Assembly (NCBI RefSeq): GCF_036785885.1
Contig: NC_092317.1
Coordinates: 8,248,501 to 8,312,500, forward strand
DNA length: 64,000 nt
Direction of reading: 5' to 3'
Source of the DNA: Coffea arabica
Lineage: Eukaryota; Streptophyta; Magnoliopsida; Gentianales; Rubiaceae
Of this stretch, positions 1 through 11,806 are shown piece after piece. The position numbers were made by a program, and so were the translations under genes. Below the pieces are notes generated by a model, which had not been told where the DNA came from, did no database searches, and saw nothing but the letters and a program-made list of their open reading frames with translations. Numbering within the stretch: the stretch's first letter is position 1; every line of letters starts with the position of its first letter.

Positions 1-3000
1 GAGGAATTAAATTTTCTGACTTGTATTTTTATTCAAGTTTTTTCTTTTTTAAGTTTTGCCAAAGGATGCACAAGACATCCATCTGATCTGGTGGCAGTTA
101 AATTCCTTCTGAGTTCTTGTTATCCTTTTTGGGTCCATCCCTTTTCTTCAGCATAGAGAAAAATAGGGATAGAATAAAAATTATCGTATCCGAGAAAGAA
201 GTACAATGAACAGTGGCAACTGCACCAGAAGTGGATCAGTATTTGCCGACCAAAACAAAAAGAAGTACGATGGACTGTGGCAACTGCACGAGAAGTTGAT
301 CAATATTTGCCGTGCTACTATTTGAGAATAGACAATGTATGAACGTACAATCAAGAACGTAAGCCAAGAGGAAATATAATCAAGGCGTTTTGAGAATATG
401 AAACAGGATATAACTATGGAGGCAAATACGAACACTTGGAAAAAGCAAATTAGGAAGTCACCAACATGATTAGAAAATACCTATAGAGTACCTAGAGTTT
501 AGATCAATTGAAGTGTTTAAAACGGAGTTATTCAAATTACTTTACAGCGATGGTTTCTAATTCCTGTCATTTTTTTGTCATGAGATTCTATTAGCTATAT
601 ATTCTTTCATAAGCGAAGTTATGAAAATGTCATCTCACCAATGAATACTGAGGATATAGATTAATTTGCGGAGCTAAATACGTACCTCATGAAGTCTAAA
701 CCCTGTACAGGTCGCTATGTTTATAGACAAGTACAGAAGATATGTTAACTCATTCCTATCAGTGAAAAATTATTTTCCGGAATTTGTTCTCGAAAGGGCT
801 CCAAATATTCTGCCATCGACTAAAATTTCCTATAAGACTGTTATTGCACTTGATCTTAGCTTTGCATACCACTATGGTTAAATTTCTTCTATTTCCACTG
901 AAAACCCTTGTTAAATAAGTTCTAGAAAACGAAAATTTATTTGGTAAATGCACTAGAATTGAGGGTGAGATTCACAATTGAGTTCGCATTCAGTCTCTAT
1001 GATGCGTTTCGTTTATGTAACATCATCATCTCCGCTCGCATCATATCTTCGCTGTTTTAACATCAACGTATGGCTTTTTGCTTTCTATATTCGGATGATG
1101 ATATCTGCGGAACCACCGATTTCATGCTTTGCAAGTTCAATCTAGACTAGAGACTAGATGCTCATCTCTTGCTTGTTTGTGTCCGTCAATTTACCGTTTT
1201 TAGAGTAGACACAAGAAAGTCGTATCATCAAATTATGGGTATTAATGTCATACGTGAAGTAGTTAACCTTGATAGTCTTAGCTAATCAAGACGAGCACAT
1301 CTCCAACCACTGCATCTATTGCTTTTGCCATATTGAAACTCAAAAACTTCAAAATTTTTGGCCTTCCTACCATGCACAAGTATATGGTCTTTCTTCGATA
1401 AGTTAATAAGCTCCGAAAATTAATTTTTGGCGTTCTGAACTCTAGAGATAGATGTCCTGTATTCAAATCTCACTTTTCCTCCCCGTTTCTTAAATTTTAT
1501 AATTCTCTGGCTAATTTTTTTAAGAAAAACTTAATATTTTTTTGGATAAAGTTGGGCACAATGCCGAAATAAATCACCTTCGTTATAACGTTCCAAAACT
1601 TACACATGATAGGGACAATGGTGGACAATCCCAGAACAGATGAAACTGAAGGTTGAAAATTGAGAATGAAACGGACGTACAATATTAATGATAAGCTTCA
1701 AACTCACGAGCCATTGACTAAGATATATTCATGCGAAAGGAAGCAGTTACGTCTCCATAAATGATACGAAACTGCAGGAAAATTTTAATTCAACTTTCGT
1801 CCAATATCATATCAGCCTGGTGGTCCATGTCTCCATGCATCAGCTAGCCTGATTGAAATCCTCCAATTTGAGCTTTAATATGCCAAACATGTCGAGGATA
1901 AATGTGTGTATGATGGACCAGCTCAGAGTACAAGCAATAATGTTCTTCTAATGGACCACCTCAAAATCTCTTATGCCCTGCATTTACTTCTATAACATGT
2001 AGAACGGCCTAACTAATTGATTGCACGTATTAATGTTGTACCACCTTCTCACAGAAATTTCGTAACAAAAATGTAATGGGATTTTTTTATTCGATTTTTC
2101 TATTTGGATAAATTAAACCGGTTAGTATTATTAAAAAAAATTATACACTAACAGTGTATACAAACTTATTTTTTCTAAAATCCGATGTCTTATAAGTAGC
2201 TTTTTCCAAAGGGAGTCGATAATGACTTCCAAAAAAAAAAAAAAAAGAAAGAAAGAAAGGCATCATCAAGTTTAAACACAAAATCAGCTTACACTAATCT
2301 CTAATTTTTCTCTTATTTTAGTTGGCGAAATCCCATAAAATCTAATAGCAGGCAACCAACGCTTTCATACAGACATGTGTAATTAACATGCAGCCCTATA
2401 CGTTTCTTTCTAGTCCATGAATGATGGATTTTTTTCCCTAAAAGGAAATAGAATAATGGATTTTCGATTGAGATTTCCATTAAATTGGAGTATGGAATTT
2501 TGGACGTATCATGTTTATGGGCAGGTTGAGCTACCGTATATAGTTCCCAAGTAGAAGTTGCCAAATGCTTGGCTATGCAGGCATTAGGAGAGCCATAGAA
2601 CTGCCAATATTTATGACCAAGCAGGAAATGTTTGCAAATTAGGTGAAAAATCTCAGAAAGTTTTCCTAATTTTATTACTAATTATACAAATATTTGTCAC
2701 ATTATTCAGGTGAAATGCAACTTCCTCATAGTTCACGACTTCACGCTTTCCACATTTCTAACAAATCTGAAATGTTGTTTTCGTGCTTTGGTTTATAAAC
2801 TTTTCACATATTAGGAAAAATGGTTGACAACTGGTGAAATTCCATTATATTGAGGGTCTTTCTTTTTTTCTTTTTTTTTTTTTTTTTTTTTTTTTTTTGC
2901 AGTTTCTAATCTTTTGTCTAAAGCTTTCGTGTTTACATTTTATACTCACTTTCTAAGGGAAAAAAAAAACAAAATGGAGAATGTTACAATATTATTCTAA

Positions 3001-3185
3001 AAAATTTTGCTAAATAATCTTCTCTAAAGATGCTCATTGATGTTATACATTGAGTTGCACAATTTTTCTCCATTACAAACTGCTTTTGTTTGTGGAGTTT
3101 ACTAAAACAAACTCAAAACACACATAAATTCAAATGCACCTAAAAATAACACAAAAAATTAAATTGAAAAAAAGACTTCCACTTT

Positions 3186-3380
3186 CCTTATTCCACACAC
3201 TATCCACCACCACCTACTACCCCTCCTCCCTCGCCCTCATCTCTCTCCTTCCTCCTTTCTCCTCTCCTTTCTCCCTCCTTTCTCTTCCCGGCAAGGGGGA
3301 GGAGGCCGGCAAGGGGAAGGGAAGAGGAGGAAGGAGGGAGAGAGAGAGAGAGAGGGGAGAAGGGTGGTAATAGTGGTAGG
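3186..3380. repeat. Homopyrimidine/homopurine inverted tract
   Basis: A pure pyrimidine run (about 3,241-3,289) is followed, across a short GC-rich centre with two CCGGCAAGGGG copies, by a pure purine run (about 3,311-3,364). The outer flanks are also complementary: CCACCACCACCTACTACC on the left faces GGTAGGTGGTGGTGG on the right. The strand could fold back as a long imperfect hairpin or form triplex DNA. An 78-codon frame here is only a by-product of the repeat. Confidence 0.8.
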
Positions 3381-4447
3381 TGGTGGTGGTGGTTGTATTT
3401 TTAATTTTTAAATAACACTCTAATAAAATTTTAAATTTTAAAAGTACCCCAATAAATAATTACAGTGACAAGTTTTTTTTATATATAAGATTATAGTGTA
3501 ATATTTATAAAAAAAAAAATCCCAAAAAACGCTATCCATACGGAGCCAGCATTTTACCGTGTCAATTTGGAGAAGGATTAGAGACGAGCTGACAGAAAAC
3601 GTAAAGACCCGCTTTCTTCTATATTGACTAATCCAATCTTCCTCCCATTGAATTAGCATTTGCCTTGAAATATCAGAGAACATATTAGACGATTCTGCCT
3701 TGGTCGGCCACTTGATTTGCGTTCTAATTAATACATTCGTCAGATTGAAAACGTAAAATCAAGTTTGGTACAGACTTGTGTTTATATGTTTAAGGGCAGT
3801 GAAAGAAGGACAGATGACACTGAAATTTCCAGAGCTCTCGCCTTTAGGTGCAATAGTTTTGCGTGGCAAAATTTTCCAGAAAAATGAGACGAAAGATATA
3901 ACTGAGAAAAAACAAAAGAGTACCTTTGTTTTTAATTATTTAGCAGGGAAGGAGTGCAATTTAAAGAGTAAGAAAAGTGGAGATTTAAATAAAAAAATTT
4001 TAATTCCTCACATCTCAACTTATCTGAAGAGAATTAAAAGAGCAATAAAGTAATAATCTCTTTGTTTGGTTGGACAAATTTTTTGTTTTATAATCATATT
4101 ACTTATATTTGAAATTTTTAAATACAATTTTTTTATAAATAAGAAATTTTAAATTCAAAATCTCCTATAAGTGAGTACTGTTTCTTAATTAGTGGAAGTG
4201 AAAGGGGCAGAGTATGAAAGTGTAATGCTCAATTTATCCGAATTATGAATTAGACAAAAAACTAAGACTGATGAACTTAACCCGCTGCATAAATAGTCAA
4301 GTGCATGTACGCTTTCTTTTTAGCCTTCACAAATTCTGATAAACTCCAAAACTAAAAACCCAAATCTGATGACGTCAATAAAAATTGTTGATACGTATGA
4401 CCGGACGGCTGGCAATTGTGGTGAAAGTCCGAATAATGCAGCGTAAA

Positions 4448-4507
4448 GTAACACCTGAATAGGTTTGAAAAAAAAAAAAAAAAAAAAAAAAAGGTAACAC
4501 CTGAATA
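4448..4507 (+). mobile_element. Minimal poly(A) retroposon with 14-bp target duplication
   Basis: GTAACACCTGAATA occurs at 4,448-4,461 and again at 4,494-4,507. Between the copies lie GGTTTG, 25 consecutive A residues and a G. A poly(A) tail with almost no body, bounded by a perfect 14-bp duplication, is what extreme 5' truncation of a LINE-mobilised transcript would leave. Replication slippage is the alternative. Confidence 0.6.
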
Positions 4508-5707
4508 TCTCCAAAAGAGTGAGTGCACACTGCAGACCCGACCACAGTGCACCGAAGTTCCCAAGTCGCAAGCGTCGTGGCGCGTGCACGTGCCATCTCT
4601 CTGATTGCCACGTCAGTTATGATGACGATAATCAGTGCTCTCTAGATCTGATGGCCAAGAATGGCAACGACCTCCCCATGTTCTCCTTTTCGAGTTAGAA
4701 AATCGTGCCTTTTACTTTATTTTTTTTTTCCATTTTTCCATTTTTTCATTTTTTTTTCTGAAATTTAAAATTTTAATAAACTACTTATGGAGTCCTGAAC
4801 TATTTCAAAGGTCAATTGTTTTGCCACTCATCTATTTCGAGTTATAAATTTATTCCTCAATAGTATAGCTGTCAATGTTGATGCACGCACCCAAATTCGC
4901 CCATTAATAAATAGATTTAGATATAAATTTTTGCTGAATCTAAATGAGTGACCATATTAAATCCATTTAATCGCGGAGTATTAAGTAGATGGATTTGGTT
5001 CACTCATTTAGACTCATTTTAGATTAAATATAGATTCAAACTCAACTACTAAGGGGTGCTGAGTTGGTAAATTTAAATGACTCGCCAATTTAATAATTAA
5101 ATTCCAAATTTACGAGAAATATTTATTGTTCTTCTCCTTTTCTGCGTCATTCCTCGTCCCTTCTTTTTCAAAGAGTCTTGCGAACTCTTCAAATGCAGCG
5201 TTAATCAACTTATCATATTAATAAATAAACTATTTTAAAATTATCGTAAAAGTGACATTATTTGAAACTTGTCATGGTCACCATTTTGGTTACTATGAGC
5301 AAATTTTGTTGTATTTCCTTTTTTATTTAGGTAAAAATATTTATTCACTAACTTGGTATGCTCTTAATTTTCTTTGTTACAAGGAATTACTTTTCTTGCC
5401 AAACAAAATGTAAGAGAAAAAAGGCAAGTAAAATTTTAAATTGACCATAAATGATTAATTTTCCATAAAATTTATTATTGAGGGATCAATTTAAGATTTA
5501 AAATAGATGTGGGGTCAAAATTGATAATTAGAATAAGTAAAGTACTCCTCAAGGAATTTATCCGCCCAACAAAACCCCAAGAAAATGCTTAAAAAGTTAG
5601 TGGAAGAGAGAAGAGTATAGAGTTCGTGAAGTTTGTGTCTCTTGTGAGGTGTGACTCCCCAAGCTTATCATAATCAGCTCATTCCATTCCCCCCACCGGA
5701 AAACCCC

Positions 5708-7793
5708 ATGGGAGAGGTATGCGTGTTTCAGCTCTCTTTCCTCTCCATCCAAATTTGATAGAAAGTATTGGAAAAAACCCATCATGATTTTGGATATTTT
5801 ATGGTTGCCTGTAGGCCATTTCATTTCGTCATTGGAAAAGAGATATGCATGATTTTGGTTCTTTCTTGATTGTAGGAAGAGAAGAAGCCCGAGGAAAAGA
5901 AGCCAGAGGAAGCTAAGGTGGTAGAGGGAGACAAGAAGGATGAAGCACCAAAAGGTGATGAAAAGAAAGCGGCCGCCGAGGAATCCAAAGACAAAGACAG
6001 CCCGCCAGCTGCTGCTGCCCCTGTTCCTCCGCCGCCGCAAGAAATCATTTTACAAGTCTACATGCATTGTGAAGGATGTGCTCGAAAAGTTCGCAGATGC
6101 CTCAAAGGCTTTGATGGTGAAAGATCTTTCGGTTTATTCATATAATTTTTTTAATTCTAATGCTTTGAATTTTTTTTGGTTATAAATTTATTGGTTTTTA
6201 TCTTTTATAAATGTTTTGTAATGTTTATCAGGAGTGGAAGAAGTTGTGACTGATTGCAAGGCAAGTAAGGTGGTGGTGAAAGGTGATAAGGCAGATCCAC
6301 TCAAGGTTTTGGAGAGGGTTCAGAGGAAGAGCCACCGCCAAGTGCAGCTTCTTTCTCCGATTCCGAAGCCGCGGCCACCGGAGGAAGCCAAGAAGGTTGA
6401 AGAGAAAGAAGTTCCTAAACCTGAAGAGAAAAAAGAAGAGGTTTTATAATTTCTTTCAACATCTTACCCCATTTTTTTGCTTTAAATATTTCACATCAAT
6501 ACTTTCCGCATTTTATCATTTTGATTTTATTTTTGAGGGTAGGTGAACTCATGTTTTTTTTTTCTTGTCAAACGATAACAGAGGTAAACTCATGTTTTTG
6601 GTGTTTCACTTTTTCCTCTTTTTTTTTTTTTTAGCTTCCTGTGATTACTGTAGTCTTGAAAGTTCACATGCATTGTGAGGCTTGTGCTCAAAAAATGAAG
6701 AGGCGTATACAGAAAATGCAAGGTAATTTTCATTTTCTTTTATATTTAAATTTGCATTTGCGTTTTGTAATTTTTTAAATTGCCCTGTATATCTGGTCTT
6801 TTTGTTTATGAAAATGCATTTCAATTATGCTTTTCTCTTACACTTTTCAGCTTTATTCAGAAAGTAGACACGTATAATAGTAGGAGTAGACACGTATTAT
6901 CTAATCATGCTCTTTTCCCTTTTCAGCTGTATTTGCAAAGTAGAGAATAATTTTCATTTCTTTTTGAATCTCCAAATTTAGAAATGTGTGTCAATATTTT
7001 TTATGGTATAATATTTTTTTTTAAACAACCTTGAGTGGATTAAAATATTCAAATGCTCCGGATTTTGTTGAATTCCTTAGAATTGAAGTCAATCCGTAGT
7101 CTCTCTTACCTTTTCTTTTCTAGTTTGTTGACAGTTTTTTTGGTTCAATGCTCTTAACAACGAGTCGAATCTTGTACTTTCTTGGATTCCATCCGTATCA
7201 ATAATGAAAAGATCAATTATAATAATGAATTTAATTTAATTTGATCCCATTAAAATTCTCCAATTATAGGAGTTGAAAGTGTACAGCCAGATCTAAACAG
7301 CTCCGAAGTGACTGTGAAAGGGGCATTCGAGCCACCTAAGCTGGTTGATCTTATTTACAAGGGGACAGATAAACATGCTGAAATTGTTAAGGTAGAACCT
7401 GAGAAAAAGGAGGAAGAGAAACCTAAGGAAGGAAAAGAAGAGGCAAAAGCCGATGGTGGCGGCGAAAAGGGGAGCAAGAAAGGTGAAGATGATGGCAAAA
7501 AACCCGAAAAGGAAGACGGTGCACCGCCTCTGGCTGGCGGCAGCGTCGGTGAAGATCAGCCGCCGAAACAAGAAGCTGGACAAGAAGGAGGTGATCCTAA
7601 ATTGGAAATGAAGAAGAATGATTTCTACTATTATCATCCACAAAACCATCATCAGAATGATTTCTACTATTATCATCCACAGAACAATCAGCAGCTTCAT
7701 CATCCAGCCTATGTTCAAGAATCTTATGGATATCCAGCGTATCCTCCACAGATGTTCAGTGATGAGAACCCTCATGCATGCTCTGTAATGTAA
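5708..7793 (+). CDS. Heavy-metal-associated isoprenylated plant protein (HIPP), two HMA domains
   Basis: The spliced CDS is join(5708..5716, 5876..6116, 6232..6440, 6635..6722, 7270..7793), 356 residues, with GT..AG at every junction and phase kept. The first exon encodes only Met-Gly-Glu. Residues 4-65 are Lys/Glu/Pro-rich and acidic. The first HMA domain carries MHCEGC and the second MHCEAC, the CxxC metal-binding loops. A Lys/Glu-rich linker, a Tyr/His-rich tail with two copies of NDFYYYHPQN and a C-terminal CSVM box (CaaX prenylation signal) follow. Family members bind transition metals such as Zn, Cu or Cd and are anchored to membranes or nuclei by farnesylation; they act in metal homeostasis and stress responses. 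The layout closely matches Arabidopsis farnesylated protein 3. The exact metal is not readable from sequence. An AT-rich 3' region with AAATAAAT near 8,030 could supply polyadenylation. Confidence 0.93.
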
Positions 7794-9300
7794 ATGATGA
7801 GAAAGACGAGGGGTAAAATTGGGAGGGACGTTGCACATGGGGTTGGAATGTCCATGGCCCCCTTCATCCTTGACACCTTGATGTGCTCCACATGTGGCCC
7901 TGTCTGGGGTCCTTTAGCATAAACCTAATCTGCAGGGAAGCTGTAGAATTTTGTGAGGGCTTTGTACCATCTTGTTTTCTTTATTAGCAGTACTATATAT
8001 ATATATATAAACTCTCTGTTACATACTTGAAATAAATAATTAACATAAGACAATGGTATATAATTAATATATAGTAAATGGTTTAATTCTTGTACTTGAA
8101 TTTCATATTGTTCTTTCTTAGCTGGTATTATTAATGAAGTGGGTTTGTTAGAATTGTTTTTTGCTTTCTTGATTCTCTTGATGATGGTAGGTGGAAACTG
8201 CATTGTCTTCTATTGCACTGTATGGGTAAGTGGGGACTCTCAGTAAGGTATGGGCCATGTGTTAAATAAGTGACTGAGATGCTGCACCTTTCATTGCAAT
8301 CATCAACACCTCAAATCAGAAGGGTGGGTGGCAAATGGCAATGGCTTTAATTCCTTGAAAGCTACACTATGAATGGTCCTAATGTTGTGTTATGAGATTT
8401 TTGTCTCGCACATATGGATTTGGGATCAAAGTTTAGATTGCTTTTCAAAGTGTAAACGAGTCAGAATTCTGCTTTTTAACAGTTTTAAGGTGTTTCAAAT
8501 GATAATGCATCTTCAACATATTAGCAAATATACGAGCGAAATTCCAATACCTAGGAGAAGGTTCGAGGATCGAACTAGGAAAAAGAAATGTAAAAGTGCA
8601 GAGAGAGAGAGAGAGAGAGAGAGGGTTCGAGAGTTGAATCAGGAGGAAGAAATGCAAAAAATGCATAATATGGGTTCGAGAATCGAATCAGATATCAGCT
8701 TGACCTTCTTTGATTCGAATCAGATATCAGCTTGACCTTCAAAGAATAAAAAAGATCGCATGTGAAATTATCTGAGACTGGTCATATGTTATTGGCTAGT
8801 TCCAGTAAGTACTCTGTCTAGTGTCATCCCAAGCTGTCTTTTTTAGATCACTTACTTCAAGCTTTTGGAGAAATTGAAAAAAAGCGAAAACCAAGGTTTT
8901 CATGGTTCACGCAAATGGAGAAGATTTATGACAAATGAAGGTAAACTGGATAAGAAGCGCAACCAGAAGATGTGGTGGCTAAACTAGGTGGTAGGTGAGA
9001 TTTAACAAACTGTAGCGGCCAAGGTGAAACTTCTTCATCTGGGATATATTCCCTGTTTGACTGTCACATCGATATTGTTGGTGGCTACCTTTTTTATACC
9101 CGTGTCAAATTCTTTTGTTCCAACTGAATACTAACGGCTGTAGGGCTGGCTAATGTAGGTAGTGTGGAGGCAGCTAAATTCACCAGTAGCTTAACATTCT
9201 CTTGTTGATTTTTTTAATGATGCCATGCAAGGGGATTTTATATCTTGACATATTCAAACGATCAACGATTTTGTGGCACTAAGTTTAATTTTAATTTTAA
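7794..9300. other. HIPP 3' flank and intergenic DNA
   Basis: The proximal part is likely HIPP 3' UTR. Beyond it are a (TA)n tract near 7,995-8,010, a (GA)n tract near 8,598-8,624, and a tandem duplication containing TCGAATCAGATATCAGCTTG (8,683-8,708 and 8,714-8,739). I see no gene. Confidence 0.55.
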
Positions 9301-10271
9301 GGGATAATTTTAAAAACCTCTCCTGAGGTTTCTGACACTTTCAATGACCTCTTCTGAGATTTTAAAAATTATACTAAACTCCCTTATCAGAAATTTGGAC
9401 CCATTATTTACATAAGATATAGTGAAAGTACTATTTTGCCCTAAAACATTATACTTTAGTACAAATAAATATTTGACAAAAAAAAAGGTTAGGGCACTAA
9501 ATAAATAAGATTAACTAATTAAACCAAAAAATGATTATTTCATATCAGATTGGCAACCATAATTACAATTAAAAAATGGCATCACTTGCTATCCTAATTA
9601 AAATGGCGCTATTTTTGTGATTGATATCACTTGACAATTGTCAGGACAGACAGCCTTATATAGTCTGCATAGATAGATCTTATGAGCCAGAGAAATAGAA
9701 AAATTTTCTGATTGACTTATTTTGTCGAATCTTGTGTTTAGACAAAACTAGTCATGCCTTTAATTGTTGATTTGTTGACTAAGAATTGTATGTTTTCTGC
9801 ACCAATACTCTTACTTTCACTTCGTCAACTAAAATAAAGGATTAATTTTTTTTACCCAAATTTAGATGCTTATACTAATAATTTAATAGCATTATGGAGT
9901 TAGTTGTGTCTTTTATATATAGTTGCAAATGACAAAAATTATGGCCATTACAATTTGCACTAGCTATGTACAGAGACCATTTTTGCTTCAAGTTATAGTT
10001 GCTACATCTTTTCAAATTTTACTTATATCCCTTGACTTTTATTAATTATTTTATTCTTTAGTAATACACCTTGAGGACAATTAGAAAAGGGCATATATGG
10101 AAGAAAATTATCATCTCACTCCTCAAAATACTTTTTAATAGTACTTTTTCTGAATTGGACTGATTTGTTACCAAAACTTTAAGTTCAAGGGAGATTAGTG
10201 TAATTTTTGAAATCTCAAGGGAGGTCAGTGAAACTATCAAAAATCTCAGGGGAGGTTTTTTAAATTATCCC
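9301..10271. mobile_element. MULE-like MITE with long terminal inverted repeats
   Basis: The left end (GGGATAATTTTAAAAACCTC...) is the reverse complement of the right end (...GAGGTTTTTTAAATTATCCC). Similarity extends about 90 bp through the 'gacctc..tgagattt..aaaattaca' segment. The flanks are TAATTTTAA (9,292-9,300) and TAATTTCAA (10,272-10,280), an 8/9 match. A 9-bp duplication with long inverted repeats is the pattern of Mutator-like non-autonomous elements. The 971-bp body has no coding capacity I recognise. Confidence 0.8.
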
Positions 10272-10697
10272 TAATTTCAATTTCATATGTTATGTTTTCA
10301 TACTTCTTTGATGCTCTATATGGTTATCTTTGGTGAATTATTTTTTGTTTCTTGCAAATTTAGAAAGGGTGCAATCACAAGGGAAACAGTGAAGTATTAT
10401 AATCATGCCAGTACGTCCAAAATGAGTACTTGATGTCTTTAGCATTAAATTGGATTCCCCTTTGGCATTTTTTAGTCAGCGGCCGTAATCTGTGTCCTGA
10501 GTCGGTCACATGGTAATTTTGGCCCTTTGTACTTTTTTTTTCCCTCAACAGTAGCTACCTAATTCTTGATTCATATGCCACAACTATTGTAAATCTCCTA
10601 ACATGGCAGCCACGGCTTCTAGAAAAAAGATTGTTCTATTATTCGATATCAATCAAGATTTTTGAATCTGGAAACAGAGGTTCGAAGTTATGGTTTA

Positions 10698-11467
10698 GGG
10701 ATAATTCGAAAATCTTTCTTGAAGTTTTTGACAAATTTACCTAGTTCTCTTGAAGTTTCAAAAATTACGCTTATTTCCCTTTAAGTTACTATTTTGATAA
10801 CAAAAATTGTTTAATGGGCAAAATTTTAAATGAATAACTCAAAATACCCTCAAAAAATTGTGAAGTTCATTTTACTTTCTCATAAAATTATTAAAAAATT
10901 GGAACATATACAACATCATAAACTCGCATTAACGCTCATCTCCACTGTTCTAAACCTTCCATATTTTCACATCCCAAATTTGTACCACTATCTTCGTGAC
11001 CACCATCACCATTAGTTCCTAAACTCTAAAACCTCAATCTAATCAAAAGAAAAAACAACACTATTAAGTTAAAAAAAATTCACTAACTGCATTAATATAA
11101 CACCCTATCCCTTAAACGTTGAAGTACTAACACCAACCTCGTCTTCTTAAACCTTCAACTAACATCTTTTTCTATTCATCTCTAGATCCTCCAAGCAATA
11201 CTAAAATTAATTTGTAACATGTTTAAAATTATGTTTATGACATAATTGATTATTCTATGAATGAACCTTTTTTTTTTGTTTAATGTCTAATTGTGTGAAA
11301 TGCATTCATATACACAAGATTAGGAGCCGATTATTTAATTGCATGAAAAATATTGATATGTTAAGGTTATTATGGTCATTTATAAGACCAAGAAAGGTAA
11401 GTGTAATATTGAAAATCTTAAGAGTACTAGGTGAAATTGTCAGAAACTAGGTTTTCGACATTATAAC
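10698..11467. mobile_element. Diverged relative of the 9.3-kb MULE-like MITE
   Basis: The left end begins GGGATAATTCGAAAATC, and the right end read in reverse gives ATAATGTCGAAAACC followed by the same 'gacaa.tt.acctagt.ctctt' order. It is the same family layout as the 9,301-10,271 element, but older. I could not find a matching target duplication, and the last bases of the right end are altered. Confidence 0.6.
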
Positions 11468-11648
11468 GAAAGTATTTTAACATTTGTAAGCCCTAGTAGC
11501 TACTTGTAGACTTACATATTAAAAACTATCCAAATTCACTTGTTCCAATCTCCACAACGTTCAACCTTTGGCTGTTTCTCCATAAACACAAGAAAGAAAA
11601 GTATAGTGATGTTAACTTTTGGTGTTACTTATTAGTGGAAAAAAGTAT

Positions 11649-11806
11649 TAATCTTCTATCTACTGATAGTATATACACTTTCACCGTTGGATGCATGACA
11701 CATAATCTGAATTTAAATTTGAATTTCAAATTTTATATATGTATCGTACATCCAACCGTGTTAGTATATACACTGTCAGCGTATATAAAATTAACTCTTA
11801 AAATAT
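11649..11806. mobile_element. Small palindromic MITE
   Basis: GATAGTATATACACTTTCACCGTTGGATGC on the left and the reverse complement of the right half (GACAGTGTATATACTAACACGGTTGGATGT) form roughly 55-60-bp imperfect inverted repeats. Fragments of the same sequence (TACACTAACAGTGTA, CACTGTCAGTGTATA) occur near 2,145 and 61,050, so the family has several copies in the window. The boundaries are approximate. Confidence 0.55.

Larger units (their letters stand above)
1..5590. other. Intergenic region, no supported gene
   Basis: I see no gene here. The open frames are short, low-complexity and without recognisable domains. It holds a T-tract near 2,867-2,899, a pyrimidine/purine inverted tract (3,186-3,380), a poly(A) insertion with direct repeats (4,448-4,507), and a diverged inverted repeat near 4,940-5,010 (a TAAATGAGTGACCA-like motif facing TGGTTCACTCATTTA) that may be an old MITE. 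Confidence 0.6.

Noticed and set aside
4570-4625. G-box/ACGT motifs (CACGTG, CCACGTCA) as a promoter
   Set aside because: No gene starts nearby, so short motif matches alone are not enough.
5597-6048. 147- and 75-codon minus-strand frames opposite the HIPP exons
   Set aside because: They are antisense to Lys/Glu/Pro-rich coding exons, whose composition removes stops on the other strand.
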